Assembly: GCF_001557535.2 (NCBI RefSeq)
Contig: NZ_CP014309.1
Location: 682,001 to 746,000, forward strand
Source of the DNA: Burkholderia sp. PAMC 26561
GTDB taxonomy: Bacteria; Pseudomonadota; Gammaproteobacteria; Burkholderiales; Burkholderiaceae
Direction: 5' to 3'
Length of the DNA stretch: 64,000 nt
In this document: positions 55,990 through 64,000 of the stretch, piece by piece
How positions within the stretch are numbered: the first letter of the stretch is position 1
How the letters are laid out: the number at the start of each line of letters is the position of its first letter
Program-made: the position numbers and the translations under genes
Notes under the pieces: model-generated
Told to the model about the DNA's origin: nothing
Seen by the model: only the letters and a program-made list of their open reading frames with translations
Databases searched by the model: none

Positions 55990-56534
55990 TCGTCCTCGTC
56001 CCCGAACAGCGCCTGGTACTTTTTTGAAAGTATCAGCAACGCGGCCGCCTCCGCTAAAGCCTTTTCCTTGCGTTTCAATTCGCGCTGCAGCTGCGCATTG
56101 GCCTGTTTCAGCTCGCGCAGTTCTGGAGCGTTTGCACGTGCGCTGCTCGCGGTGCCGGCCGAGCAAAACTGGGCGCGCCACTGGTCCAGATGATGAACAA
56201 ACAAGCCACGTTCACGGCACCACGCGCTTAGTGCCTCGTCGCTCAGTCCATGGCTCTGCTGCAATGCCAGCAGGCGCTCTTCCAAGGACCAATCTTCCGG
56301 GCGTCGTGCATCGACTGGCCCCGGGTTGCGGTTTGCGGCGTTAGACACGCGGATCCACTTCCTCAAAGTTAATACGTTCATGTTCAGTTCCGCGGCAACC
56401 GTTCCTACGGACCGGTTGCCGCGTTGCAGGACCTTTGCCAGCGCCTGCTCCCTGAATTCGACAGAATACGTCTGTTTGGCATTCACAACCTGCACCTCTG
56501 AGTTCTTCGGATTAAGAAAATTCAGAGGCGACAT
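55986..56534 (-). CDS. IS3-family OrfA (nested element)
   Basis: A 182-residue OrfA: helix-turn-helix EFREQALAKVLQRGNRSVGT and VAAELNMNVLTLRKWIR, a middle region with LSDEALSAWCRERGLFVHHL, and a C-terminal coiled coil (ELRELKQANAQLQRELKRKE). An ATG nearer 56480 (AKQTYSVEFREQ) would be a more usual start. Overlaps orfB by four bases. Confidence 0.88.
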   Translation of the reverse strand: MSPLNFLNPKNSEVQVVNAKQTYSVEFREQALAKVLQRGNRSVGTVAAELNMNVLTLRKWIRVSNAANRNPGPVDARRPEDWSLEERLLALQQSHGLSDEALSAWCRERGLFVHHLDQWRAQFCSAGTASSARANAPELRELKQANAQLQRELKRKEKALAEAAALLILSKKYQALFGDEDE

Positions 56535-57468
56535 CTAGTGTGACGCAGGGGGTTTGGATTGCAACGGGTTTGCCAGGTGCTCGACTTCCCACGCTCGACG
56601 ATCTACGCCGTACGTGCCATAGCGAGCGCCGGCGTGACGCCGATGGTTGTGCGCAGGCGTGGGCCGAAGCCGAAGATGCCCGATGCTGACCTGCTCAAGG
56701 CCATCCGTGACGATCTGGCGGCTTCGCCCTTCAAGGGCGAGGGGCATCGCAAGGTCTGGGCACGGCTGCGCATCCTGCATGACATCCGTGTCTCCCGGAC
56801 CCGCGTGTTGCGGCTGATGCGGGAGCACAGTCTGCTCTCGCCGCATCGTCAAGCGCGAGGCGAACCCAACCTTCACGACGGCCGGATTACAACTGATCGC
56901 CCCAATCAAATGTGGGGTACCGACGGCGTGCGCATCGCGACCGTGGACGACGGCATGGTGTGGATATTCTGCGCCGTCGATCACTGCGACGGCATGTGCA
57001 CCGGCATTCATGCCGCGAAAATTGGTGACCGTTTCGCCGCCCTCGAGCCGATCTCCCAGGGGCTGCTGGGCGAGTTTGGCTCCGTGGGTGCCGACGCGGG
57101 TCGCGGGCTGTCGCTGCGCATGGATCATGGTTCGCAGTACACCTCGGACGACTTTCGCGACCAGATCAGGTTCTGGGGCATCGCGCCGAGCTACGCCTTC
57201 GTCGCCGAGCCGCAGACCAACGGCGTTGCCGAGCGATTCAATCGGACAATGAAGGAACAGGCTATTCATGGACGCATCTTCGAAAACCTGGAGGAGGATC
57301 GTGCCGCCGCTGTCGCGTTCAAGGATCGATACAACCGCGACTGGCGTCTTGAAAAGCTGGGCTTCAAATCACCCCTCGAAGCCCGTCAGGAAAACCTGAT
57401 TAAGCTGGCCGCCTGAACTGCAAAAGCGTGTCCAAACAACCGGAGCCGGTACATTTGCCTGGTCGATT

Positions 57469-58135
57469 CGATGTCTAACTAATACCGCTTTAATCAGACG
57501 ACGCTTGAGCATCGGCCGCTCGCTTTGCCGACTGCGGTTGAACCGTTGAACGCACAACAGAGGTGGCCCCATTCGTTCCGACAGTTTTTTTCGAATTTTT
57601 AGTGGAACGCCGGGCGCGCCGGACACCGTCGCCACATTGGCGGGCGACACGTCGCATTGCGCAGAGAAGGAATTGGCTAGAAAATTCAAAAAATATAAGG
57701 TCAGGACACTAAGCAAGGTTCGCCAGACGCCGAAACAAAATCCGTGTGTTGCTGTCGTAACTAATGCTCTCGCGGGCTTTCTCTTAGGCGCCCCGTGGGC
57801 AAGCCCCGACGGCGGACCCGCAGCGGACTCAGACGGCTACAGTCGCGCGGGGTCGCCTCTATCAATTTTGTTGAGAGCGATGATAGACGCGGACTTCTCG
57901 ACATCGAAGAACACCCTCGCTTTTACTGCCCTTCTTGGGATGTTATCGTGACTGTCGTCGTGGTGAGGATGACCTCAAGGCGACGTTGAAGGCGGCCTGG
58001 GTCGCGTCAATCGATCGTTGAACGCCGGCCCGTCGTCCCCAACCCTATGCGCGCCTTTACTTACACGAAAGCAGCGATGCGCCTTCTACCGGTGTCGCGA
58101 GCAGGCGGAAGAAGCGATGCGGGAGGCATGCACAT
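57469..58135. other. Right flank of the IS3, no gene seen
   Basis: 667 bases without a convincing frame, RNA or repeat. Several short frames have no ribosome binding sites. Confidence 0.4.
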
Positions 58136-58607
58136 TCAGCCCGGTTGTCGAGTCAGCCATGTCCGCAGTTCGGCCCAACGTCGGCGCGTTAAGCCGTTGC
58201 TTGCGATGTCTTCGTCCAAGGTGACGGCGCCCGTAGCAATTGCGGCCTTCAGTTGCGTGACATTTTTCGATTCACTACGCGAGCAATAGCGCCCGCGTGC
58301 TCCCCCGCAGTCCGGCGAAAGGTCCGAGCGCTGTGACCTCGCGTGTGATCCCGGCTTTGGCATGTTCGACCAATTGATCGGCGAGCGCGATCCAGTATGC
58401 CGGTGCGCCAATCATCCGGTAGTGAAAACCGAGCGTCTTGCGATGCTCGGGCTCAAGCAAACCGGCGTCTTCCTGAGCCTGCTGCCCAATGAGCGCGCAG
58501 ACTATCTTGAATGCCGACATTGAGGCCGCGGGCAGGCGCAATTGTCGGAGATGCCGGCATCGAGCGCTGACACCATAAACGAACGGAAAGTTCCTGGCCT
58601 CACCTAA
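58136..58607 (-). pseudogene. Unrecognised gene remnant, cut by IS5
   Basis: Minus-strand coding-like text in two frames: KIVCALIGQQAQEDAGLLEP and GFHYRMIGAPAYWIALADQL up to a stop near 58275, then, in another frame, LKAAIATGAVTLDEDIASNG and LTRRRWAELRTWLTRQPG to a stop at 58136. Composition looks like real protein, but I do not recognise the family. The upstream side is lost at the IS5 element at 58608. Confidence 0.4.
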
Positions 58608-59781
58608 GGCTACGCTGAAGAACCTGCGGTTCTGTGACATTCGAGTTCGCTGCTAAGTGAGATGATGAAAAGTCACTCAATTGCATCGATTCATAGGCGT
58701 TTAAGTTCGGATTTCACCGCGCTTAAGCCCATTTTTAGGCGGTCTCCTAGACCTTCGGACGGAGTTGCCCCTTCAGTCGCGAGCGACTCATGTAAAGATT
58801 CGCCAGCGCCAGAGCAGCGAAAGCCCGATTAGCATTTTTCGCAAGTCCGCGATAGCGAACTTTGCCAAATCCCCAAAGCCGCTTCACCACCGCAAATACA
58901 TGCTCTACCCGAGCGCGTATCTTTGATTTATTGTGATTCTTTGCCCGCTTGAGCTCATCGACTTCACCAAGGCGGTTTTTTACGCGGTCATTGGTAAAGT
59001 CTTTCGCCTTGGGCGCTTTGCTTGCCATCAGCTCCTTTTGGCTCGCATATGCACTGTCACCGTACACACGTTGTTCGTCCCCTTGGAGCAGATCAGGCAA
59101 TGCGTGCTTGTCATGCACGTTTGCCGCTGTAACTACAGCGCTATGCGTCAGTCCCGTTTGACTGTCCACGCCGATATGCAACTTCATTCCGAAATACCAT
59201 TGCTGGCCTTTTCTCGTTTGATGCATCTCCGGATCGCGCGCCTTGTCTTTATTCTTCGTGGAACTCGGTGCGCCGATAATCGTGGCGTCGACGATCGTGC
59301 CCGTGCCAATCTTTAGTCCCTGGCCTTGCAGCACTTCACTCACTTTCACGAACAGCTGCGCGCCGAGATCATGAGTTTCAAGAAGGCGGCGGAATTTCAA
59401 TAGCGTCGTGCCATCCGGTACGCGTTCTCGCCCGAGGTCGATTCCCACGAAGCGCCGCAGTGCAGTGCTATCGAGCAATGCCTCTTCGCACGCAACATCC
59501 GCAAGATTGAACCAGTGCTGCACGAAATACATTCTTAACATGCGCTCCAGTCCAACCGAAGGACGTCCGCCCACGCCCTTCGGATAGTAAGGCTCGACCA
59601 ACTCGCATAACTGCTCCCACGGAACCACCTTCTCCATGGTCGCAAGGAATACGTCGCGCTTGGTCGGCCGACGGTAAAGTTCGAAGTCCGTGCCTTGATC
59701 TTCTGCCATCGCTAGTGTGTGTTGTCTCATTCCAATTAAACGCATTGTCAGCCAAGATCGTTGATCTTTTTCAGCATTGCC
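58608..59781 (-). mobile_element. IS5-family insertion sequence, complete
   Basis: A 1,174-bp element. Ends read GGCTACGCTGAAGAA (left) and, reversed, GGCAATGCTGAAAAA (right). CTAA lies outside both (58604-58607, 59782-59785), the 4-bp YTAR target duplication of IS5. One intact transposase on the minus strand. It inserted between an unknown gene remnant and IS30 debris. Confidence 0.92.
58747..59745 (-). CDS. IS5-family transposase
   Basis: A 332-residue IS5 transposase. DUF772-type N-terminus (GVGGRPSVGLERMLRMYFVQ), catalytic Asp in GTIVDATIIGAPSSTKN, Asp in RVYGDSAYASQKELMA and Glu in IRARVEHVFAVVKRLWGFGK, with the KVRYRGLAKNANRAFAALAL ending of the IS5 subgroup. The start could be one of several Met codons in the first 13 residues. 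No lesions. Confidence 0.95.
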   Translation of the reverse strand: MRLIGMRQHTLAMAEDQGTDFELYRRPTKRDVFLATMEKVVPWEQLCELVEPYYPKGVGGRPSVGLERMLRMYFVQHWFNLADVACEEALLDSTALRRFVGIDLGRERVPDGTTLLKFRRLLETHDLGAQLFVKVSEVLQGQGLKIGTGTIVDATIIGAPSSTKNKDKARDPEMHQTRKGQQWYFGMKLHIGVDSQTGLTHSAVVTAANVHDKHALPDLLQGDEQRVYGDSAYASQKELMASKAPKAKDFTNDRVKNRLGEVDELKRAKNHNKSKIRARVEHVFAVVKRLWGFGKVRYRGLAKNANRAFAALALANLYMSRSRLKGQLRPKV

Positions 59782-59785
59782 CTAA

Positions 59786-60000
59786 CGGGCAGGCGCTGGA
59801 TTTGCATCCGAGGTACCCGACGTCATCCGCGGATTCCTCCCAAAGGTATGGACATGAGCGACGTCTCGCATCAGGAACTCACTGCCATTGAGCATGCCCT
59901 CAATCATCGCCCTCGCAAAATCCTCGGCTTCCAGTCTCACTACGAAGTATTCTTTCAACTCAAGCAAGATCTCATTGCCCATGTCGCACTTCAAGTTTGA
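59786..60000 (+). pseudogene. IS30-family transposase, C-terminal fragment
   Basis: The end of an IS30 transposase is readable: PKGMDMSDVSHQELTAIEHA and LNHRPRKILGFQSHYEVF, with a one-base loss just before it (the upstream IRGFL part is in another frame). GTCGCACTTCAAGTTTGAA at 59983-60001 resembles an IS30 terminal repeat. The remainder was removed before or by the IS5 insertion at 59781. Confidence 0.75.
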
Positions 60001-60022
60001 AACCGCCCTCCTACGATAAATT

Positions 60023-60304
60023 ATGACCAATCCGATTATTCCCCTTCATGCCGCGGACTTGCGCGTTGTCTTGGCGTCGCTCTCACGCTTGGCCGAAGCC
60101 GAAACAACGGCCGGAAGTTATTCAGACGGCCTGCGCGAGGACGTTGAGCGCCTGCTTCTCGATGTCGATCGCTTGCCGAATTCGAATCCGTCGAGTAAAA
60201 AACTTTTGTCGCTGTCAATAGAGCTATTCAAAGCAGGTGAAATCCGTGCGGCGCTTCTCGGGGCGGACGAAGCCTTAGCCTTGAAAATCCCAGCTTCTTT
60301 TTGA
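60023..60304 (+). CDS. Hypothetical protein, 93 residues
   Basis: A soluble helical frame (LRVVLASLSRLAEAETTAGS; LSLSIELFKAGEIRAALLGA) with no recognised domain. No good ribosome binding site precedes the ATG. Its C-terminal helix resembles the one in the small protein at 30299-30505, so both may belong to one unnamed family. Confidence 0.45.
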   Translation: MTNPIIPLHAADLRVVLASLSRLAEAETTAGSYSDGLREDVERLLLDVDRLPNSNPSSKKLLSLSIELFKAGEIRAALLGADEALALKIPASF

Positions 60305-60980
60305 TTGTTTCATTCTGGTGTAAGTCGGCAACTCTGTGCCTATGCCGGGCCTTTGAGGCTCGGCGTGTCCACATATGTCTGAGCCTTTGAATCGCTGCCA
60401 CGCAGGTTTTTCTGCGCATGCGCTGTCAATGCTTCATTCCCTCGCGGCATCTTATGACGCGGCAGCCGGATCGTCAAAACGCATCCTGGCTCGCCACATC
60501 ATGTAAGCAGGTCACACCCGTGCAACGCAGCAAATGCCCCAACCTCGGACAATGAGGCGATGCCGCCGGCTGGCCCGGCGGACGACGGCGAGAAAGCTTT
60601 GATGGAGGCCGAAAACGGTCGCACCCCAGTACTAGCCTGTCGTTCCTGCGCGCGTCGAGGTCCGACCCGCCCAAACTACGCCGGACCTCTGTCGCCTCTA
60701 TTGCACGCCCCGGGCTGCCGGCCACGACGTTTAACACTGGGATTGATCGCTCTCGCCTGCTAACAGCCGCTCAATGTCTTTGGCTAACCCGAGCACGGCC
60801 GCTTCCCGCTCAAGCGAATCAACCGGGAGCTCTCGCGGTAAGCTTTTTCTCTGCGCAACGCGAATCGAGATGACGGTTTGAGCAGAACGACTGCCTGCGC
60901 GCTCAGCTCGGCATCACGAAACAATGGCAACTCGTCATCCATCACATCCCCGCGTTGGCCTCGACATCATTCGAAACTAT
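60305..60980. other. Region downstream of flhD, no gene seen
   Basis: 676 bases. flhC, normally directly downstream of flhD, is not here: no frame reads like FlhC on the minus strand. Confidence 0.5.
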
Positions 60981-61304
60981 TCACACGGACAACGCTGCCC
61001 CTCGGCTTACGGCAAACGGCAGTTTTGACTCCGCAGGCGTAACTTTGATCTGCTCATCCGCACGAAGCAGCGACGATAATATGGACTGTTCATCGAACCG
61101 AAAAGCGCAGAGCAGGTGAGGCGCTGTAGAGAGCTTTACAGTCTGAGCCATCGTCAAGTCAACAAGAATATCCGCCACACGTCCTGTCACGCCGAGTCGC
61201 ACCTCGCTTCCCGCACGGTCCAAACGTAGCATTTTCTGCGCAAGCAGAACGTACGAAAGGTTGATTTCCCGGATTGAGTTGGCGGAATCATTTGTAGTGT
61301 TCAT
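60981..61304 (-). CDS. flhD: FlhD-like flagellar master regulator, orphan
   Basis: A 107-residue FlhD homologue. The N-terminal SIREINLSYVLLAQKMLRLD helix and the central VADILVDLTMAQTVKLSTAP and HLLCAFRFDEQSILSSL segments match FlhD, which with FlhC forms the FlhD4C2 activator of class II flagellar genes. The last 20 residues (TPAESKLPFAVSRGA) differ from the usual ending. FlhC is missing, so this copy could act with a distant FlhC, compete with the main FlhD, or be idle. GAGGACAGG precedes the ATG. Confidence 0.8.
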   Translation of the reverse strand: MNTTNDSANSIREINLSYVLLAQKMLRLDRAGSEVRLGVTGRVADILVDLTMAQTVKLSTAPHLLCAFRFDEQSILSSLLRADEQIKVTPAESKLPFAVSRGAALSV

Positions 61305-62275
61305 GGCCCTGTCCTCGGATCAGCGATTAACCTAACGTGCTACTTTTTCAGTATTTATTGCCGATCTCAATTCGCATGTGGTAACTAGGACTGATTGTGG
61401 CTTTCGCCTAGTTGTTCCGCAGGTGTCGCTGCCGATTTATTTTATTCAGCAGATGCCTCAACAGAATTTATTGCCGGAAGTCCTGCGGTGACCATGCAAC
61501 CGCTATCAGCCTTATTTTTGAAGCCGGCCTGCCTTGGTATTCGACGGAAGATTCCGATCGGCGGCGCCGACACGTCGCGTCTGAAAGCACATACGACGTC
61601 GCATTGGAAGCGCACCATGTGGGTCTGGACGCGCGACCGGCGCGTCTGCGAATAGGTAAAAAACCTTTAAGGGTTTAAATAGCAGAAATTCGGCAAATCA
61701 GGAGATTAGAGGGATATACGCTTTCGAATCCGGCAGGTCATCGGATAGAGCGAAAAAGGCGATGATTGCTTCCGCTTATGATTTCGTCAACTGCCAGCAC
61801 ACAGGGGTCCTGTACAGGTAGCGATGCGTCAGTCGGCCCTGGCCCGCGGTTGCGAGTTCTGGAATAAATCTGCATTGAAACTTGGACACTAAAAGGCACG
61901 CAAACAATGTTGCAACCAGCGCTTTATCGAAACACCATTTCATTCGAAACAAGGGCACATCAGATACACATTATTTCTTGTGAATACATTTGAAAGGGAA
62001 TATAACTTGATGCAGAATGCATTAGTCGGCCGCAACATCACATCAAACTTTACGGCGTCTACCGAATACATACATCCGCTGCTCTCCATTAGGACTCGAA
62101 CAGCAATTGGCGCATCACCCTTAGTGTTCCTGCGTTGAGCGCGCTTGGTACACCACCTCATTTACACGCGCAGCACAATAGCGTGGCAGTCAATCCTTTG
62201 CTACTTGCATCGCCGTGTTTTTTAACGAGCTACGGGTCAATGGCACCCGCGCGGCAACACATTATGGAATTTTGA
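61305..62275. other. Intergenic, 971 bases
   Basis: The longest gap without a gene. A possible 42-codon frame at 62010 (MQNALVGRNITSNFTASTEY) has AGGGA 11 bases upstream, too weak to call. Base composition is lower in GC than the neighbours, as for old intergenic DNA. Confidence 0.4.
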
Positions 62276-64000
62276 ATGAACATAGATCGTCAGCCGCCGG
62301 TGGCCTATGACTTCGGGAGACCGGGGCATCCCGACCTAATCCCGTTCGATTCGGTTATTACTGTTGACGTTACGGGACGTGTGCTTTGGATGAACGCGCA
62401 AGCAGAGAGCCTGACTGAGTGGAGTGTTGCAGACGCGCGCGGTAGAACACTGCAGCACGTTTTTGCAACGGAAAATGACCCTGTGGGGTTGTTCGAAATC
62501 TCCAGGAAGATTTCACCAGAATGCAATTCGCGGTCGATCGGTGGAGCAGTTTCGACCAAGAGCGGCTTGTCAAAATACGTGATTGGCAGCGCAATCGATT
62601 TGAACCCGCCTCAAGGGGTAGCCACGGGACTTTTAGTCTTTGCAGAGGAGATCCGGTCAAGAAATCAAAATTCTATTTTCGCGGAAAAACACAGCGCGGC
62701 GCAGAGCGTAATCGATTCGCTACCTTTCCCGCTTTTGGTTTTGAATACTGATCTAAGCATTAATGCAGCAAACCCTGATTTTTATCATACCTTCGGTGTC
62801 ACGGCTGCAGAGACGCTCGGGGTCAAGCTAGATGCATTAGGAAACGGTCAGTGGGCCAAAATCGATGTTGCCGGGGTTTTGGAGGGGCTTATACAAGGCC
62901 AGCCGGGGAGCCGACGCTGTCTCGTCGAGGATTTCTTTCCCTCCCTAGGCAAACGCACGATGCAAGTGAGTGCCACGGCTCTCAGCTTGTTCGGCCAGAC
63001 AGAAGATCTGATTTTAGTGATTATTGAAGACGTCTCGGAACGTCAGACGGCGGAGCGCGCATTACGAGACTCTGAATTGCGTTATCGACGACTGTTCGAG
63101 ACGGCCAAAGACGGCATCCTCATTCTTGATGCTCAGACGCTTGTCATCGTCGATGCCAATCGCTACATCGCTGATCTTCTTGGTTATTCCCACGGTGCGC
63201 TGGTCGGGAAAGAGCTCTGGGAAATCGGGTTCTTTGCCGACAAAGAAGCAAGTCAGGCCACCTACACGCATCTGCAGCAATACGGGTATGTCCGTTACGA
63301 TAGTCTCCCGCTGAAGACCATTGCAGGAAAGCCGGCCGAGGTGGAATTCATCAGTAATGTTTACTTGGTCGCCGGCCAGCCGATCGCTCAATGCAATATC
63401 CGTGATATCAGCGATCGATTGCGCATGCAAGACGTTCTGAAGCAGCAGGCAGCAGCGCTTACAGAATTGCACCATAAGAAGGATGAGTTTCTTGCGATGC
63501 TCAGCCATGAGCTCCGCAACCCCCTTGCTCCTATCACCAACGCTGTCCGGCTCCTGCGCCACCACGAAATCAAAGACGCAACAATGGACCGTGCGTGCGT
63601 CATCATCGAGCGGCAACTCGTTCAGTTGACGCGACTGGTCGATGATTTGGTCGAAGTGTCGAGGATTACGACCGGACGGGTGCGCTTGAGGATTGAGCGC
63701 GTGACCATCCAGGAAATCTTGGGTCGAGCCCTCGAGACAACTCAACCGCTGATTGAACAACGGCGCCACATAGTCTCGGTGTCGCTTGGCGAGAACCTAA
63801 TATGGATCAACGGAGATGCATCGCGGCTCGAACAGGCGATGGTCAACCTTCTAGCAAACGCGGCCAAATACACGGATGAAGGCGGCACAATAGCATTGTC
63901 GGTCGAGGTTGAGGAGACGTATTGCGTCGTGCGCATAAAAGATAGCGGCGTCGGCATAGCTCAGGAATTACTACCTCATATTTACGAACTCTTCACACAA
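62276..64000 (+). CDS. PAS-PAS-PAS histidine kinase, 3' end outside window
   Basis: 575 codons are visible with no stop before the edge. Three PAS-like domains (about 20-130; 145-260 with SLPFPLLVLNTDLSINAANP; 270-395 with RRLFETAKDGILILDAQTLV) precede HisKA with His411 in MLSHELRNPLAP and the first part of HATPase_c (LLANAAKYTDEGG, KDSGVGIAQEL). No membrane helices. The final 72 bases equal 36755-36826 except two bases; by analogy with that copy a receiver domain should follow. A GGAATTTTGA stretch precedes the ATG. Confidence 0.9.
   Translation, partial: MNIDRQPPVAYDFGRPGHPDLIPFDSVITVDVTGRVLWMNAQAESLTEWSVADARGRTLQHVFATENDPVGLFEISRKISPECNSRSIGGAVSTKSGLSKYVIGSAIDLNPPQGVATGLLVFAEEIRSRNQNSIFAEKHSAAQSVIDSLPFPLLVLNTDLSINAANPDFYHTFGVTAAETLGVKLDALGNGQWAKIDVAGVLEGLIQGQPGSRRCLVEDFFPSLGKRTMQVSATALSLFGQTEDLILVIIEDVSERQTAERALRDSELRYRRLFETAKDGILILDAQTLVIVDANRYIADLLGYSHGALVGKELWEIGFFADKEASQATYTHLQQYGYVRYDSLPLKTIAGKPAEVEFISNVYLVAGQPIAQCNIRDISDRLRMQDVLKQQAAALTELHHKKDEFLAMLSHELRNPLAPITNAVRLLRHHEIKDATMDRACVIIERQLVQLTRLVDDLVEVSRITTGRVRLRIERVTIQEILGRALETTQPLIEQRRHIVSVSLGENLIWINGDASRLEQAMVNLLANAAKYTDEGGTIALSVEVEETYCVVRIKDSGVGIAQELLPHIYELFTQ

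Larger units (their letters stand above)
54886..56537 (-). mobile_element. Nested IS3-family element, intact genes
   Basis: Minimal extent defined by the inverted repeat TAGATGTCGCCTC (54886-54898 and 56525-56537); the true ends may lie up to about 20 bases further out on each side, since the host orfB text stops at about 54868 and resumes near 56553. It carries orfA and orfB on the minus strand with no lesion. Confidence 0.82.
54831..57416 (+). pseudogene. IS3-family OrfB (outer element), split by the nested IS3
   Basis: The gene starts at 54831 (MSHEISVSVGKPF), is broken by the nested element, and resumes at about 56553 (LQRVCQVLDFPRSTIYAVR). The rest is open to 57416 with a rve DDE core: Asp in NQMWGTDGVRIATVDDG, Asp in LRMDHGSQYTSDDF and Glu in NGVAERFNRTMKEQA. 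All catalytic residues lie on the 3' piece, which would be restored by precise loss of the inner element. Confidence 0.88.
54378..57453 (+). mobile_element. IS3-family element interrupted by a second IS3
   Basis: The ends read TGCGGCGCCTCCGGTTTTTT (left) and, reversed, TGTACCGGCTCCGGTTGTTT (right), both followed by TTGGACAC or TGGACAC; they share CTCCGGTT and GGACAC. orfA is intact; orfB is split soon after its start by a minus-strand IS3 (about 54870-56550). Exact 15-bp repeats flank the whole element. It cannot make OrfAB while interrupted. Confidence 0.88.

Noticed and set aside
62040..62120. Possible tRNA on the minus strand (GTTCGAGTCC T-arm-like text)
   Set aside because: No acceptor stem or anticodon arm can be folded around it and no CCA end is present.

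Overview
The window looks like an accessory replicon or genomic island of a Burkholderia sensu lato bacterium (Paraburkholderia/Caballeronia type). This is inferred from protein families rather than from a marker gene: a DUF3331 protein, a DUF3034-globin-cupredoxin operon, an FlhD/FlgM pair, many LysR and GlxA-type regulators, and IS families usual in these genomes. No rRNA, tRNA, ribosomal, replication or partition gene was found. About a third of the window is mobile DNA, and many of the other genes are broken.

Region 1 (1-15.7 kb) is a redox and detoxification cluster: an Old Yellow Enzyme reductase, an MFS exporter, an SDR, a quinone oxidoreductase, an NTF2-like protein and two paralogous alpha/beta hydrolases (one cytosolic, one with a signal peptide). 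It also has one intact LysR regulator, two decayed ones, a GlxA/AraC regulator, a DUF3331 protein and a BON protein. An IS630 element with intact ends sits in it.

Region 2 (15.7-33.4 kb) is an IS-dense zone. It holds an IS21 element (7-bp target duplication), an IS50-like remnant, a TetR fragment, a chemoreceptor, an orphan FlgM, an Xre/ParS-RES toxin-antitoxin pair, and an IS66 element that splits lutB (8-bp target duplication). lutC and a DUF1488 gene follow, then a perfect inverted pair of DnaA boxes, a decayed IS6, and an IS5-like and an IS701 element that share one CTAG.

Region 3 (33.4-54.2 kb) is a signalling island. It has a chemoreceptor, a truncated kinase-receiver protein with an Asp-to-Asn receiver, a lone receiver, an RsbRD_N histidine kinase split by one stop codon, and a PAS-GAF-PAS hybrid kinase. 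A four-gene operon encodes a DUF3034 outer-membrane protein, an exported truncated globin, a cupredoxin-like protein and a membrane GGDEF-EAL protein. A GGDEF gene cut by IS110, a frameshifted IS110, an IS21-end relic and a GAF-PAS-AGDEF-EAL protein complete it.

Region 4 (54.3-64 kb) has an IS3 element carrying a second IS3 inside it and flanked by an unusual exact 15-bp direct repeat, an IS5 element (CTAA duplication) inserted beside IS30 debris, small unknown genes, an orphan FlhD, and a hybrid histidine kinase that runs off the right edge. The last 72 bases of the window match the truncated kinase at 36.75 kb with two differences.

Motility control (two MCPs, FlgM, FlhD), c-di-GMP turnover (three GGDEF proteins, two with EAL) and sensor kinases dominate what remains intact. 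The most interesting possible system is the periplasmic globin/cupredoxin/outer-membrane protein operon that ends in a membrane c-di-GMP enzyme.
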